Source: Scytalidium lignicola
Taxonomy: Eukaryota; Ascomycota; Leotiomycetes
Assembly (NCBI GenBank): GCA_002812745.2
Contig: NCSJ02000099.1
Span: 1-64,000 of the forward strand
Direction of reading: 5' to 3'
Length of the DNA: 64,000 nt
Shown here: positions 1 to 12,613 of the stretch, one piece after another
Numbering within the stretch: the first letter of the stretch is position 1
Layout of the letters: every line of letters starts with the position of its first letter
Translations under genes and position numbers: made by a program
The notes under the pieces: model-generated
The model's database searches: none
What the model was told of the DNA's origin: nothing
What the model saw: the letters and a program-made list of their open reading frames with translations, nothing else

Positions 1-128
1 GACCTTGGACCCCCCGGGTCCCAGGTCCTTATCACGTGACTGTCTAATCGTTAGGTTCTCTTGTACAACGTATCTGTACCGAGCCTCAGGCCTACACCAA
101 TTAGCGTGTTGCGGTAAAACCCGTAACA
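1..128 (+). repeat. Partial LTR of a Ty3/gypsy element (3' end)
   Basis: The stretch ends in GTAACA just before AT-rich gypsy coding remnants on the + strand. Its reverse complement matches the start of the LTR at 40727-41084: shared blocks include a GGTTTTACC-type start, an AGAACCTAAC block, CACGTGA and a GGACCCGGGGGGTCC core. The left part lies outside the window. It is probably the 5' LTR of the decayed element that follows. Confidence 0.6.
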
Positions 129-3100
129 ATGTATAACATGAAGGACTTTTAATAATAACCTATTAACAAGACTGATTAGAAGTTGAAACTTAATATGGAG
201 AAATCTGAGGTTTAAGAAAATTAATAGAACAACTGCCTAAAGCTGAATAATACTATGCTTAACAAGAATAAAGGAAATCAGTTAAAGTTATTGTTAAACT
301 AGCTAACTAAAATGTAGAAGTATTATTTATAGTTAATGAACTAAAAGAAGAATTGTTACTTCTAGAATCACTTGTTATGTTATTAAGAAAGGACAAATTA
401 CTATAAAGAATCAATAAACAATTCAACCAAGAAGTAACAGTATATCCTTTGAATTCTATAAAAAGAATTCTTATAGTAAGTAATATTTCAATCATTGAAA
501 TAAGGGAATACCTTAAGAATAAAATAACAGAATAAGTACAAGATATATAAGCATTTATAAACGATAAAAGCTTAAATAGACTTAGACTGAGGAATCTTAT
601 CAAAAGACAAACAATACTCTTCAAGGAATTAGAGGAAAACACTAAAGATCTAAAGATTAATAATAACATGTTAATTAACAACGTTAAAAATATCAATCTT
701 TACTTAATAAACAATAAGAGTTCATTATACATTAATATAACATTATACNAAAAAGTCAATAAAAGCCTTGATTGATTTAAGAGCTAAAAGGAACTTTATC
801 AGTGAACAAGTCATAAAATAACTTAAACTCAGCATAAAAGTTAAAGATAACAATTATCTAATATTATTAGCAAACAATATTAAGGTTCAAAAGTATATTG
901 ATGTTCAAACTTGGAACTTAGATATAAGGTATAACAAAAGTTACTAAAAGAAAATATCTTTTAATATTATGAAGTTAAGAATATATTAGGTCATATTAAG
1001 AATTGAATAAATGAGGAAGTATAATTTAATAATTGATTAAAGAATAAGTATGATTACCTTCTTAGAAAAAACTATGTTTTTAAGAATTGTTTATATTAAT
1101 GAAACCATAAAACATATACTTAAGGAATATTATGAATAACTAGAGTTATTCACAAAAAAACTTGATAATTCAGCCTTATTTGAGTATAAACTATAAGATC
1201 ATAAAATAAAGCTTAAAAAAGAAGTTTAAACTAGCTTATAAACTAATTTATCAAACAACTCTTATTGANNNGTTTATCAAGATTAAGAATAAGCAATATA
1301 AGATGAGCTTGGATNAAAAAGAGTAAATCTTACTTTAATAAGAGAAAGATTAACAAAAAGAAAGATTAAGAAAACCTTATAAAGTTAAATATTATAAAGA
1401 AAGGAAAAACCTTTAAAAGGAAAGGAAAGAAGTACTTTAAAAGAAGAAGTAAAAAAGGGAATTCCTTTAAAATCTTCTTAGAAGAGTTTAACAAAAGAAA
1501 AAAGAATAAATTATGTTTTAAGTATAAACTTCTTAAACATATAACAAATACTTATAAGAAGGATAATAAGTTAAGTATATTAGTTAAAGTTGAAGTTATA
1601 AGAATCTTAAGAATTAAGGATATCTTATTAGAATTATCAAAAGAAGAAAACTTAAACTTAGAAGAGACATCTAATAAAGAAGTTAATAAGACAACATTTA
1701 TAACAATAAAAAGGACTTAGTATGTAAGATACTTTTAAAACAAGGAGGAAGTTGAGAACTTAGACAGATGAAGATTAATTCCAAGAGTTAGCAGAATCTA
1801 AATGATTGTACTAGTAAACTTTAAAGGTATACTAATAGAATAATATCCTGTTTTAGAAGAAGTATTAATTTTAAGATATTATTTAATGATTAGTATAAGG
1901 AGATTAAGAGGATAAGAAATCCTAAACAGAAGTTAACTTTATAAAATCATATAATAAGAAGAAGCAATTATTTAAGAATAAGAATTTGATTTTAAAGACC
2001 TTATTCTAGTCTATAAGACTAACTTTTAGAGTATTGTTATAAAGAAAAGGATATATAAGTCCTTCTTACTTATNAAAAAGAACTTAGATCCAAGATAACT
2101 TTGACTAGATGCTTGAGAATGCTTGAATAGTAATAAAGGAAGAATTAAGCTATATTATATAAAGATGATATAACTTATAATAAGGAGGTTATCTAATGAT
2201 GACTTTTTAATAAGATCAAGTAAAGGCAAAAACATAATATAAAGAAATCTAAGGCTTAGGAAAATCAATAGAATAATTGCTTGAAGTTGAATAGTATTAT
2301 ACTTAACAAAGAGAACTTGTTAAGATTGTTGTTGAACAAGTTAATTAAGATGTAAAAGCTTTACTTACAATTAATAAACTAAAAGAAAATTTACTATCTT
2401 TAGAAATACTTATCATGTTATTAAGAGAAGATAAGTTAATATAAAGGATTAATTAATAGTTCAACTAAGAAGTAACAATATACTCTTTGAATTTTACAAG
2501 AAGAATTCTTAAGGAAAGTAATGTCTTTATCATTGAAATAAGAGAATATCTTGAAAATGAAATGGTAAAATAAGTATAAGATACATGTATGTTTATAAAT
2601 GATAAAAGCTTAAATAGACTAAGGCTAAGAAATCTAATAAAAAGATAAATAATATTGTTTGAGGAATTTTAAGAGAATACTGAAGACTTCGAAATTAGAG
2701 ATAATATATTAGTTGACAATATTGAAAATGTTAATCTTTACTTTATAAACAATGAAAGTTTATTATACATAAATATAAAATTGTACAAAAAGCTAATAAG
2801 AGCCTTGATTAATTTAAGAGTTAAAAGAAACTTTATTAATGAACAAGTTATGAAGTAACTTAAACTTAGCATAAGAGTTNAAAAAAGACAATTACTTAAT
2901 ATTATTAATAAATAGTAGTATAGTTAAAAGAGTAATTAATGTTCAAACTTATAAACTAAACATAAGTATTAATGATGATTATCATGAAAGGATATCCTTT
3001 AATGTTATATAATTAAGAATATATCAAGTGATATTAAGAATTAAATGGATAAGAAAGTATAATCTGATAATTGATTAAAGAATAAGTATGATTACCTTCT

Positions 3101-4060
3101 TAGAGGAAGAATAAAATTTAATATCTTTAAGAGTTATTTATATTAACAAAACCTTAAAATATATTCTTGAGGAATATTATGAATAACTAGAGCTATTCAT
3201 AAAAAGACTTGATAATTCAACTTTACTTGAGTATAAATCATAAGATCATAAGATAAAGTTTAAAGAGAGGTTCAAGTTAATTTACAGACTAATTTATCAA
3301 ATAACTCTTATTGAGGATAAGATAACAAAAAGATAGTTATTTGAGAAAATAGTTCTTAAAGGTTTGTACAAAGAAAGTCATAATAAAGTTAGAGTACTAT
3401 TGTATTATATGNAAAAAGAAAGATGATTTGTTAAGATGACCTTGTAATAACTACAAACACTTGAATAGTAGAATTGAGAAAAACCAATATCCTTTACTAT
3501 TAATAGATTTAATAATGGACAAGCTGAAAAGAGTTGTTATATTTACTAAGTTAAACTTATAGTTAACATTTAATCTAATTAAGATTAAAAGGGGTAATAA
3601 ATGGAAAGTTATTATTCAAACAAAATACAAATTATTTAAGTTATTAATTATAACATTTAATATAATTAATACTTTAATAATATAACAAAGAATAATAAAC
3701 TGAGTATTAGAAAAATACTTAGAGAAATTCATAATAGTATATTTAGATGATATAATCATTTACTCAAAGAATGTTAAAGAATATAAGGAGTATATCAAGC
3801 TTATTCTAAAAGTATTATAAAAGGTAAGATTGTATTACAAACTGATAAAGTATAAATTTCATAAAGAACAAGTTTAAATTCTTAGAATATTATATTTCTG
3901 AAGAAAGAATAAAAACCCTTGATAATAAGATTTAGTCAATTAAAGTATAAGAATTACTTTGATTTATTAATCTTTATAGTAATTCTTATAGATTTAAAGG
4001 TTTAATAACTTTTATTATATATAGTAAAACTAATTAGATTTTTNGTATTTTCAATTATTT
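129..4060 (+). mobile_element. RIP-decayed Ty3/gypsy retrotransposon, gag-pol remnants with internal duplication
   Basis: This is very AT-rich sequence with no long ORF, but translation with stops ignored gives retroelement proteins on the + strand. A degenerate CCHC zinc knuckle is near 1512-1560, with one Cys codon TGT changed to TAT. Aspartic-protease-like segments (ALIDL.A..FI) occur near 755-800 and 2805-2850. A reverse transcriptase runs about 3450-3960 with the hallmark YLDDIIIYS at 3740-3766. Many Gln/Trp codons have become stops, as expected from repeat-induced C-to-T mutation. The block at about 190-1260 reappears diverged at about 2235-3320, so one part is duplicated in direct orientation. 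The element is non-functional. Confidence 0.85.
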
Positions 4061-5100
4061 AATAACTTGAATAACAAAAATGGCCATTTACATTCTTAAC
4101 AGCTTTATAACTACTTTTCCTTCTTACTTTGTTAATTCTAATATAAAGTAAAGCCTTAAAATCAACCTTAATATCTTGATAAGAAGTGTAATACTAATAA
4201 ATCCACCTCTTTAAATCATTAAAACTCTCTTTGATTAAGTTGAAAAATGAGTAATATAAAAGTAAAAANCTTAAGTAAAATACTTTTAACATTATAAAGT
4301 GATTAAAAGTGTACTTTTCTATAAATTGTACAGTTGTCCATTATTAAAACTGACTTCTTGTATGGCTAAAGGTTATATAATGATAATATATTAATTTTAA
4401 TCCATTACTTGAATATATTAGTTGTTATACTTCCTTTAATAGTAATTGTTATAATATAATCTTCTATTATATATGCTGGTAAAATTAAGTACTTCTTTAA
4501 TTATTTTAACTACTTTTTAACCTTTGCTAGCCTACTAATAAGTGCTTATCTATATTTCTGATGTTCTGTATGTTCAGTACTACTAGATTCATTTGCAAAA
4601 ACAAGTTGATTAACTTTTCATTCTGTAAATTCAATATTCTAATTATTGATAAGATGTTGATTTTGTTAAGCAATTATGATTTTGAGCTTTTTATAATTAA
4701 TATTAAGCTTTTTTAAAAGCTTGGAAATTATTAATTATAACAATTGTACGTTGAATTCGTTGTATACAAAGTTTGTAATCTCATCTTAAAATATTTTATT
4801 AGACATTGTTATTAATTTAATAATTACTTCTTTGATTTCAAGGATAATTACTAAAGGTTTGCTAATATGTTTCCTTATATCTAATTTAACAATTGTACAA
4901 AGTTGTATACTTTAAGTAATATATCAAATAGTTTTGTAAAAGACGTTAAAAGTAATAGTAATCGTATATTTGTCGTCGTCAGAGTTCAGAAGAGCACTTT
5001 CGATAACTTCGATTATCTCCCTACGAAGGTTTGGAGCCATTGGATAGATTATATAGATTATATAAGGTTAAAACGTTCAGTATATATCGGTTAATTCGAT
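4061..5100. other. AT-rich decayed sequence, unassigned
   Basis: The gypsy reading frame is lost after about 4060. The rest is AT-rich, with no convincing protein similarity on either strand. It is probably the tail of the same repeat block or another decayed element. Composition returns to normal near 5100. Confidence 0.5.
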
Positions 5101-5805
5101 TAGTTCAAGAAACAAGCAATAGATCGATCGAATAGAGTGTCAATTCGTTGATTTAGTCCTCTACATTAATTTACTATGGTACACGCTGCAAAAAGGCGTG
5201 CACGGGGCTCGAATTCGCGAAAAACAGGCCACTTTAGGATATGACAGTAGTACTCAAGAGTTTAATAAGCTTTCAATTCATTTTTCAAAGTTCCTGTTAA
5301 TCCACATGCCCCAGTTTCAAAAACAAAGCCAGGAGTTAATCTTCCGTCCGTTCAACATCTAGGGTGGGTTGCCGGATGGCTTCCCACACCACCAAGATTT
5401 GAACACAACCTCTTGAAATTGATTTATACTTGGTTTAGCTGTCTACAATAGGGCAGCTATGCTGGGTAGTCCAGCTTCGGCGACAGTCGTCAAAGAAGAG
5501 ATTGAGATCGCTGGTGTCTTCTTCTATTGCGCTATTTCGCGGAGAAGTTCCACATAATTAGAGATAACAGCAAATTTTAATACCTCCTGGAATTAGTTGG
5601 AATCCCAGGGTCTCGTAGAAGAAAGAGTTATTACCAAAACCAAGATATATGAATTTTACTCTTATGTCGTTTTTGATCGATGCTAAAAGCTATTAAAATG
5701 ACCAGCAGCTAGCTAATTATACAAGGCCCTTTATGAAGTTTATAGCAAGATTACAGTCTCACACTATTCAATATCTCACTATCCTTCCGAAGTCAATTTC
5801 CTCGT
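5101..5805. other. Intergenic, downstream of the C2-domain gene
   Basis: Composition is normal. Only short ORFs without recognisable products are present. It separates the repeat block from the 3' end of the minus-strand C2-domain gene. Confidence 0.5.
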
Positions 5806-8800
5806 TCAAGTCGCACCATCGTCCTTCTTGCTTCCACCAGTCTCGTCGGCAGAATTACTGTCGTCTTCTATGTCGCTCGTTTCATTGTTCGATTCTTTGT
5901 TATCATTCGCCACGTCTAGACACTCCATTACCTCTTTCACAGATTGATTTTTAGCAGCGAGTTTCCTGTGAGAGCCACTCAGCCCGTGCAAGAATTTGAG
6001 GGAGATTACGATCTCGCTGACTTGTGCGCCTGTTGGGGCCTCGGTGCAACTTTCGGCGCGTTTGAGGTTTGATTCGGAGGAGTGGACCGGAAGGGCGATG
6101 GTAATATCCTCATCATCGGGAATGTCTTTCAGCCACAAAATGGCGAAGGCGGAGGATCTATTAGGGTGGAGAGGCTTCTTGTGGAATTCAAGGACGAGGC
6201 AAGAGCAGTAGCGTTTCTGGACGGCCAGACAGACGGTCCTACCGTGTTTAGGCGCCCAGGCGGTCCTAGAATCATCTCCTGCGTTGGAGGGATAGTACTG
6301 GCGGTTAGAAAGGTTTATACGAGCTTTGATTCGTAGGCCACAGAGGTTTTCGGGGAGGTCGTGGCTTTTGAGGGAACCGGTCAATTCGAGTGTGCCGTAG
6401 TCCCAGCCCAGCATTTGACGGGGAGGTTGGAATTCGACGGAGCGGAAGACGAGAGAGACGCGGATGCGACCATAGCCTATTCCCCCGACTATAGGGTAGG
6501 AGTCTATAACTTGCGAGCTGGAGTTGAAAAGGTGACCGAGAGGAAGATGAACCATTCCGATGAGCGGGTCGTCCTTATGAACGTGCGAGTCGCGGACCGA
6601 AATTGTGATATCAGTAGTGCGCCAGTCCCGAATGAAGCATTCTGTGCCGCCATTGAAGAATGGCTTGGAGCTTTTGGGCTTGGTGCGGGTTTTGTAGAGC
6701 TTCACATGGTTGACGATGATGTTGCAATATGAGGAGGGGAGGTCGTCTTCATGTTCTTTATCGCGGACGGATTCATCGTCTCCACCTCTGGTTTTATTTA
6801 GTCTTTTGAGTTCGAGACCGGTAATTTCGTGGACGTGAATGGAGAGGATTCCAGAAGGATGCTTCATTGATGGCGAGGAAGCAACGATAAGATCCCGCTC
6901 TCTCTCCTGGTAGATTTGAGCCTTTTGTTGCTTGATCTCCTGGTTGGCGTTCGAGTACTTCTCCTTGGTCTCCCTGAGCTTGCGTTCTGCGTTATCTGAG
7001 ACACTTTGCGTCAGTTGCTCGACTGTTCGAATATCAGGGTCAGCGCTTTGCTGTGCTAGCTGCTCGGGCAAGATCCGGGTTTTTGGATAGTAGCCAATGC
7101 TCCAACTCAGCGATCCCGGCATCTTTTCATCAGTGTCACTACCTCTGAAGCTATCTCCTCGATTCCATATTCGGCATATCGATTCCTTATTGTGCATAAG
7201 ATCACTCAGATCCACTTCAACACGGCCGAGATCGTGGTCAGCCGTTGTGCAATCCGAATCCCAGAGCTGTATTCTTAAACGTTCTTGTGCGTTCAGTTCA
7301 TCTGGGCCCACGAGAATGTACGACTCTTCGTCCCAAACAGGGTGCATCTCGTCAAGAATAATCCGCGTCGAAGTGACCGGTTTGCCAAACTTTGCCCAAC
7401 CAACCGTAACATAGGTATCTGCTAAACCCTTCTTCAAAGGTATTAAACTGTCATTTACTCCTTTGAACCTCTTCGCTTCCTTGATCCGGACAACCATAAT
7501 GCCGCGAGCTACAGTATCGCGTTTGAAGTCACCACCCGTCACTATGTCCTTCAGATCAACTGTCAAACTCTCTGGCGCAACATATTTAGCTAGTGCTGCA
7601 TCGATAAATGACTGGATAAATGATGATAGTATTGGTAGACCCATGACATTCAGACCCCGCTTGGCTAAAGGCGTGCACGATATATGCGCCTTTGGTTGAC
7701 CCAGGAAGGTAATAGTTACTGACGAAAAGAAAGGAGGATCTGGTGTTAGCTGAAGCCTCATGCGACAACTGCCCACCAAGCCCTTCATCTCAACCCAGAC
7801 TGGGAGCTTGATACCTCCTGGGAAATAGAACGCAAGATACAAATGTGCATTTTTGGCTTTGGTACGGATGGACCCCGAGGACGTCTTCGCTCGATAGGCA
7901 AAAGCAACCTCCATATTTACAAAATTGCCTTGCTCAGCTTCCATGCCTTCTTCGAGATTCTTGCCTTCTTGCTCTTCTGATTTATCATCCCGCCCTTCCT
8001 CGTCCTTAGCTTCCTGGTCTTGACCGTTCCCTCGCACCGTGTTCTGCCCCATATGTCCTTCAACTTTGCTATCATTTCCCCCGTTCTTCCCACCTGATAC
8101 AATTTTGCCGTCGGAAGGAAGCAGATTGAGCTGTATTTCCGGGCGTCAACGAACGGACCCCTAGAATGCGAAGAGACTCGCTCCCTTGCCCTAAATCCTC
8201 AACGCTTATCATGTGCACTAGGTGTGGTAATGAAGCCTGCAATAGAACTTAGTTTCTGCTGATGACATATAGTGGACAGAGCATAAAACAGACCTGCATG
8301 ACATCCTCGAGCGTGTCTGCAAAGCTTCTAAAGAGGTCTGGGTTTACCAATGGCCATACGCAGGCCAGCAAGGAATTAAGCCATTGCACAGATTCCGGTG
8401 TAACTTTCCGGGATTGCTGGCTCTCTTCTTCTTGCCTTGCACCTGTCCAGACTTTCTCTTCCCATATGTCCTTGGCTTTGTTTGAGAGCCAGCCACTGAT
8501 GCCCCATATTATACCACTGCCCAGACTTGCTATCATAATTATTGAAACTGCGGTCCATACTAAACCACCTCTTGTATGATTTGATACAAAAAAGTCTTGC
8601 AGGAGTAAGACAAACGCGGCTATGATGACGACTGATCCTAGCCCAACCGTAAGCGCAAGTTTGTATATCCGCACAAGCTCAGCTTGAACAGAGTCGAAGC
8701 TCGGGGGTGGGAAAAGCTGTTGCAGGGCCTCGTACTCTGTTTGCTGGTTGATTTTTTCACCAAGCTCAGTCGAGGCTCTTGATCCATCTCTGGACGCTGG

Positions 8801-9175
8801 GGGCGGCCCATTCCTAGGCATCCTCTTGAGCTCTCCCTCTGCAGTATCGTGTATGATAATTGGGAGATGTGTAACCGGATCCGTGACTTGTCTGCTCTGC
8901 ATGATGTCTTCTCTTTTCTTTTGCCCTTGGTCGCCTTGCTTCCGAACCTGATCTTGCTCCCCATGAGCTTCGCCATTCGGGAAGCCGCTCACATCGTCAC
9001 CGACCGAATATTTTGGCCGCGAGTCTAACAGATTTCTGTTTCCTATAGGACCAGGGCTACTATCATTATCCTGGTAGCAATCTTCGTCTCTAAAAATATC
9101 CTTCACCGAGTTGAGCATTCTTTTGGCCTTACTATCTTCCTGTGGCGCGTCTGCACCGTCGGCTGACTTGGGCAT
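5806..9175 (-). CDS. Mug190/tricalbin-like SMP and C2-domain protein (with a probable 1-base frameshift)
   Basis: This is probably a lipid-transfer or tethering protein of ER-plasma membrane contact sites, like fungal Mug190 and tricalbins. The model is exon 1 at 9175-8294, an intron at 8293-8237, and exon 2 at 8236-5806. The N-terminus is hydrophilic. Two hydrophobic helices follow (LTVGLGSVVIIAAFVLLL and VSIIMIASLGSGIIW). The SMP domain starts at ESVQWLNSLLACVWPLVNPD, and C2 domains follow in exon 2 (for example KGLADTYVTVGW and DDPLIGMVHLPLGHL). The splice joins DTLEDVMQ to ASLPHLV in frame. Inside exon 2 the frame must slip by one base near 8113-8120 to reach the long C2 frame beginning about 8100. 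The translation on both sides reads like one family member, so one extra base is likely. ATG at 9175 is the first Met in a GC-normal context. The family assignment is firm; cell role is inferred from relatives. Confidence 0.85.
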
Positions 9176-9641
9176 GTTCGAACGTACTAGAATCCAGCAT
9201 CTAGTACTATCTGTTGTAAGTTTTTCGGCCAAGGAGCTACATATTTTACCTGTTTTACTTACAATTCGATTTCTACAGAAGTGTATGCCAAATATAATTA
9301 TGACGTCAGATAAACAGGCCAAAAATTGTTGAACCCCTCAAGCTAGTGGATCGACACGAGAGTGTGGCGACGTCAGCGCAAGGGGAAATTTGCTTGGCTC
9401 AGGGCTTATGACGAGGTGGGTTCACTACTAAATTCGATACGGTTATAGAGGAGTTCTAATGGCTTTTATTTGTGAAAACAGGTTTGGTTTAGTTGACTCG
9501 TACGGCTAGTGTCAACCTATATATGATGGTATTCATCCTATATCAATACTCCAATTCATAACTTGAGAACAGCATCTTAAATCACTTTCAAACCAATACT
9601 TCAGTCTTCATTCAAATAAATACCAAACCATATCACCCAAT
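9176..9641. promoter_or_regulatory. Divergent intergenic region between the C2-protein and dehydrin genes
   Basis: These 466 bases separate two gene starts pointing away from each other, so both promoters lie here. A TATA-like ACCTATATATGATGG is at about 9516-9530, some 115 bases upstream of the dehydrin ATG. Its orientation and distance suit the + strand gene. No other element could be identified. Confidence 0.4.
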
Positions 9642-10275
9642 ATGCCTACTACCCGCAGCACCGTTGGCCATGAGTCCACCATAGACAAGGTCAAGGACGC
9701 TCTTCATTTGAATAAGGACCACACCACAGTCACCAACACGACCGAAACCTATACCACCGGAACCCCTAACCATAACCATAACCATGGTGCCGGTACTCAC
9801 ACGAGATCTGGTGCTGGAGGTATCACTGGTGCAACCACCGGCACAGGGTACTCTGGTACAAACCACACTGGTACGAACCACACTGGTACGCACTATACCG
9901 GTACATCTGGCGGTATCTCAAACTCCACAAACGCTGGCCCACACGACGTAAGCTTCCCCTTATCTGATGTGATTCTGTCTCAATCCTTCACAAGCTTCAA
10001 CATCCTCAACACTGCTAACTCGTTCGAAAAAGTCAAACCTAGCCAACAAGCTCGATCCCCGCGTTGACTCTGACCTTGACGGTCGTGGAAACAGACACGG
10101 AGGTGTCACAGGAGGTCTGATGGGAGCATCTGGATCGCACGCAACCCCCGGCTCAGGAATAGCCCAGAACACAGCTGGACCTCACAACTCTGACACATTA
10201 AACAAGATCGACCCGAGAGTCGACGCCGACCTTGATGGATCTAATACAATGGGTGGAAACAGGACCTACAGGTGA
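9642..10275 (+). CDS. Dehydrin-like stress protein with DPR motifs
   Basis: This is a small hydrophilic protein of 182 aa. It resembles fungal dehydrin-like proteins (Aspergillus DprA group), linked in that genus to osmotic, cold and oxidative stress tolerance. Exon 1 is 9642-9947, the intron 9948-10032 (GTAAGC donor, GCTAACT branch, AAAAAG acceptor) and exon 2 10033-10275. Two copies of the DPR motif are present: ANKLDPRVDSDLDG just after the splice, and LNKIDPRVDADLDG near the C-terminus. Each is preceded by an AGPH-D/N-S lead. The middle is Gly/Thr/His-rich, with short NHTGT repeats. The acceptor was chosen because it gives SNLANKLDPRVD, matching the second repeat; the more usual-looking CCTAG four codons on breaks the frame. 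No signal peptide, so probably cytosolic. Confidence 0.85.
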
Positions 10276-11611
10276 ATCGCCACTCACAATTCCTTTCCAA
10301 CCAGGTAGTAATTCCTGTCGAAATTTTNCGATTTCCCGAAAAGCATCACGCAATAGAAAAAACTCCCTTTATGCGAGCATTTGTGTGTTTTATATGATAA
10401 AAGTTATGAAGCGACGATAAAATTGATGGGTTAGATAGGGTTTTAATAGAGAAATGCTACGGCTCACTTGAGACTATCTTTGAATTTTGATTGATTTCTA
10501 TGATTTGAAAAATATCGTTTCGTGATTCAAACCTTGCAAAGATGGTATGTGCAAAACAAGAAGCGACTCCATTATTGCCTTGAAACACCACTCATTCCAC
10601 CCATGTATCCTCTTCAAACGCCTCGCCAAGCATAGTAGCTTTATGAGATTCAATCTGCGACTGATGGAAGCGTGACTGATTTCCGAATCACGATATGTGG
10701 GGAAGCAAGAGGGTACTTAAGGTGCTGAGAGCGGCAGAGAAGGTTTCATCGCACAGTTACGAACAGGTCGGTTGGATCATGTAATTTCGAAAATACAGAA
10801 AAGTTGGGGCAGTGCACGTGTTCGCTAATCCCAATAAACCACATCTGAGATTACTGACCTTGGAGATCAGCAAATGTGCTACAGTAGATGAGACGGTAGA
10901 GAACTACCGTGTGGGTAGCGGTGTGGCTGTAACCCCGCCTACTACGACAGGCAATTAGAACCTAGCTATTTGGAGTAAGATTTGGTGGCATTCCCCCCTT
11001 TTCCTCTCTTGCCTCGGTGGCTGGAGAGGTACAGTAGCTAGCACTAAAAGAAGATAGCTCATGCTCTACTGTACGTCCGTAGTTTCGAAAGTTTCGAATC
11101 CTGTGGCTAAGAACCTGCTGTTGGGGATCCAAGAATCTTTGCCATGTGTCTCGCAGTCTACATCAACTATTATCAGCATCCTGGTTGGTATGTCTTACGT
11201 GTCATAACGGGGCAGTGAGCAGGATGATTGGGGCGATACGAACATTCACATGCTGGCGCACCATAATTAACTTGATGAGAGATTGCGCCTATAATGGTCT
11301 GGCCAAGTCCTTCTGCCCCCTTTTACCCAAGGGGACGTGCCCACATCAGCAAGGAAGGAAAGGGGAAGGCGGCGATGTCATCCGAATCTTGGTTCGTGTG
11401 CCGCAGCACACATTTCACTCCTGAGAAAATATGTCCAAGCAGTCCATGCTTTAAAAGAGTCCCCGAGTCTTCGCTTGGAATTGAACTTTTCTTCTCGTAA
11501 ACGTATTGCACGCAGTCTGTTCTATGCGACGACTGGTTCGCTCTCGTTGCATCGATTTGACTGCAATACTTTCCACGCTACGCCCGTTCGACTATATTTG
11601 GACCTTAAGAG
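10276..11611. other. Intergenic between the dehydrin-like and EBP-like genes
   Basis: About 1.3 kb with no supported gene; it should hold the 3' UTR of the dehydrin-like gene and the promoter of the sterol isomerase gene. A single N at about 10328 follows a T run. Several short ORFs around 11.1-11.6 kb overlap in different frames and none looks like a protein. Confidence 0.5.
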
Positions 11612-12613
11612 ATGGACAACATCACTCCTTGCAATTATACCTATCATCCTTACCACCCTCCTGGGCTCAATCTTTCGGGGTATCTTGGAAATGAATTGTC
11701 CGTCCCTGTTCTGCTCAGCTTATTCGCTGCGTGCTGCGCTGGCATTCTTGCTGTGACGCGCTCATTCGTCGGGAAAGTACATCCTCTTCTCCAACAACGA
11801 GAGAAGGGGGCAATATGGTGGTTTATACTATGTGAGTTCAATGGCTTCCCTACGATGCAAATAACAGATTGCTAATCTACCTTCAGCTGGTTCCATTCAT
11901 CTCTTCTTCGAGGGTAAGTAGCTTTCCATCCTGTAAAAGCAGAGAATTAGATGACCAATTGCTATCTTCAGGTTATTTCTCAATAAACCACACTAGGATG
12001 GCTTCATCTCAAGACCTCTTTGGCCAGCTCTGGAAGGAATATGCCTTGTCTGACTCGCGCTATCTAACATCCGACCCATTCGTGCTATGCATGGAGACCG
12101 TCACCGCAGTACGTATTGCAACACCTAAGTAGTCACTCCCTAGTAGTTTATAAACCTAATAATATTGTGCTACGAAGTTCATTTGGGGCCCGCTCTGCTA
12201 CATTGTAGCAGCCTTCATCACGACGCAACATCCACTGCGCCACCCTCTTCAGATCATAGTCTGCGTAGGCCAAATCTACGGGTTAATTCTCTACTATGCC
12301 ACGAGCATGTTCGACCATTTCTATCACGGTCTCACATACAGCAGACCAGAATTTCTCTATTTTTGGGGCTACTATTTCTTCATGAACTTCATCTGGATGG
12401 TTTTCCCTGGTAGTAAGTATCCTCCCTCCCCTCAACTCACGTGGTTTCCGTTTAAATACAAGGATTAACATCGCTGTCTCAATAGTGCTCCTCTATAGCA
12501 GTGTAGCAACTAGTGCGCGAGCGTTCAAGGCCTTCAACACAGCTCCTGTCCTCCAGAAAGACGGCGGGGCTCTCGAGAAGCCTAACGGTAATGTTGAGAA
12601 GAAGATTGCTTGA
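11612..12613 (+). CDS. Emopamil-binding protein (EXPERA) family, sterol delta8-delta7 isomerase-like
   Basis: This 248-aa membrane protein is assembled from five exons: 11612-11831, 11887-11913, 11972-12108, 12178-12412 and 12486-12613. All junctions keep frame, with GT-AG ends. EBP proteins move the sterol double bond from C8 to C7 in the ER. Family landmarks are visible in order: GSIHLFFEG, QLWKEYALSDSRY, CMETVTA followed by FIWGPLC, QHPLRHPLQ, VGQIYGLILYY and YFFMNFIWMVFPG. At least four hydrophobic segments are evident. Exon 2 is only 27 bases but encodes the conserved His/Glu segment. The C-terminal tail is short and Lys-rich. Most fungi use the unrelated Erg2 for this step, so the function in ergosterol synthesis is not proven; a related EXPERA role is possible. 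Confidence 0.85.

Noticed and set aside
307..696. 129-aa minus-strand ORF
   Set aside because: It is a mirror of AT-rich gypsy coding sequence on the other strand; hydrophobic only because of composition.
12165..12413. 82-aa plus-strand ORF
   Set aside because: Shadow frame over exon 4 of the EBP-like gene.
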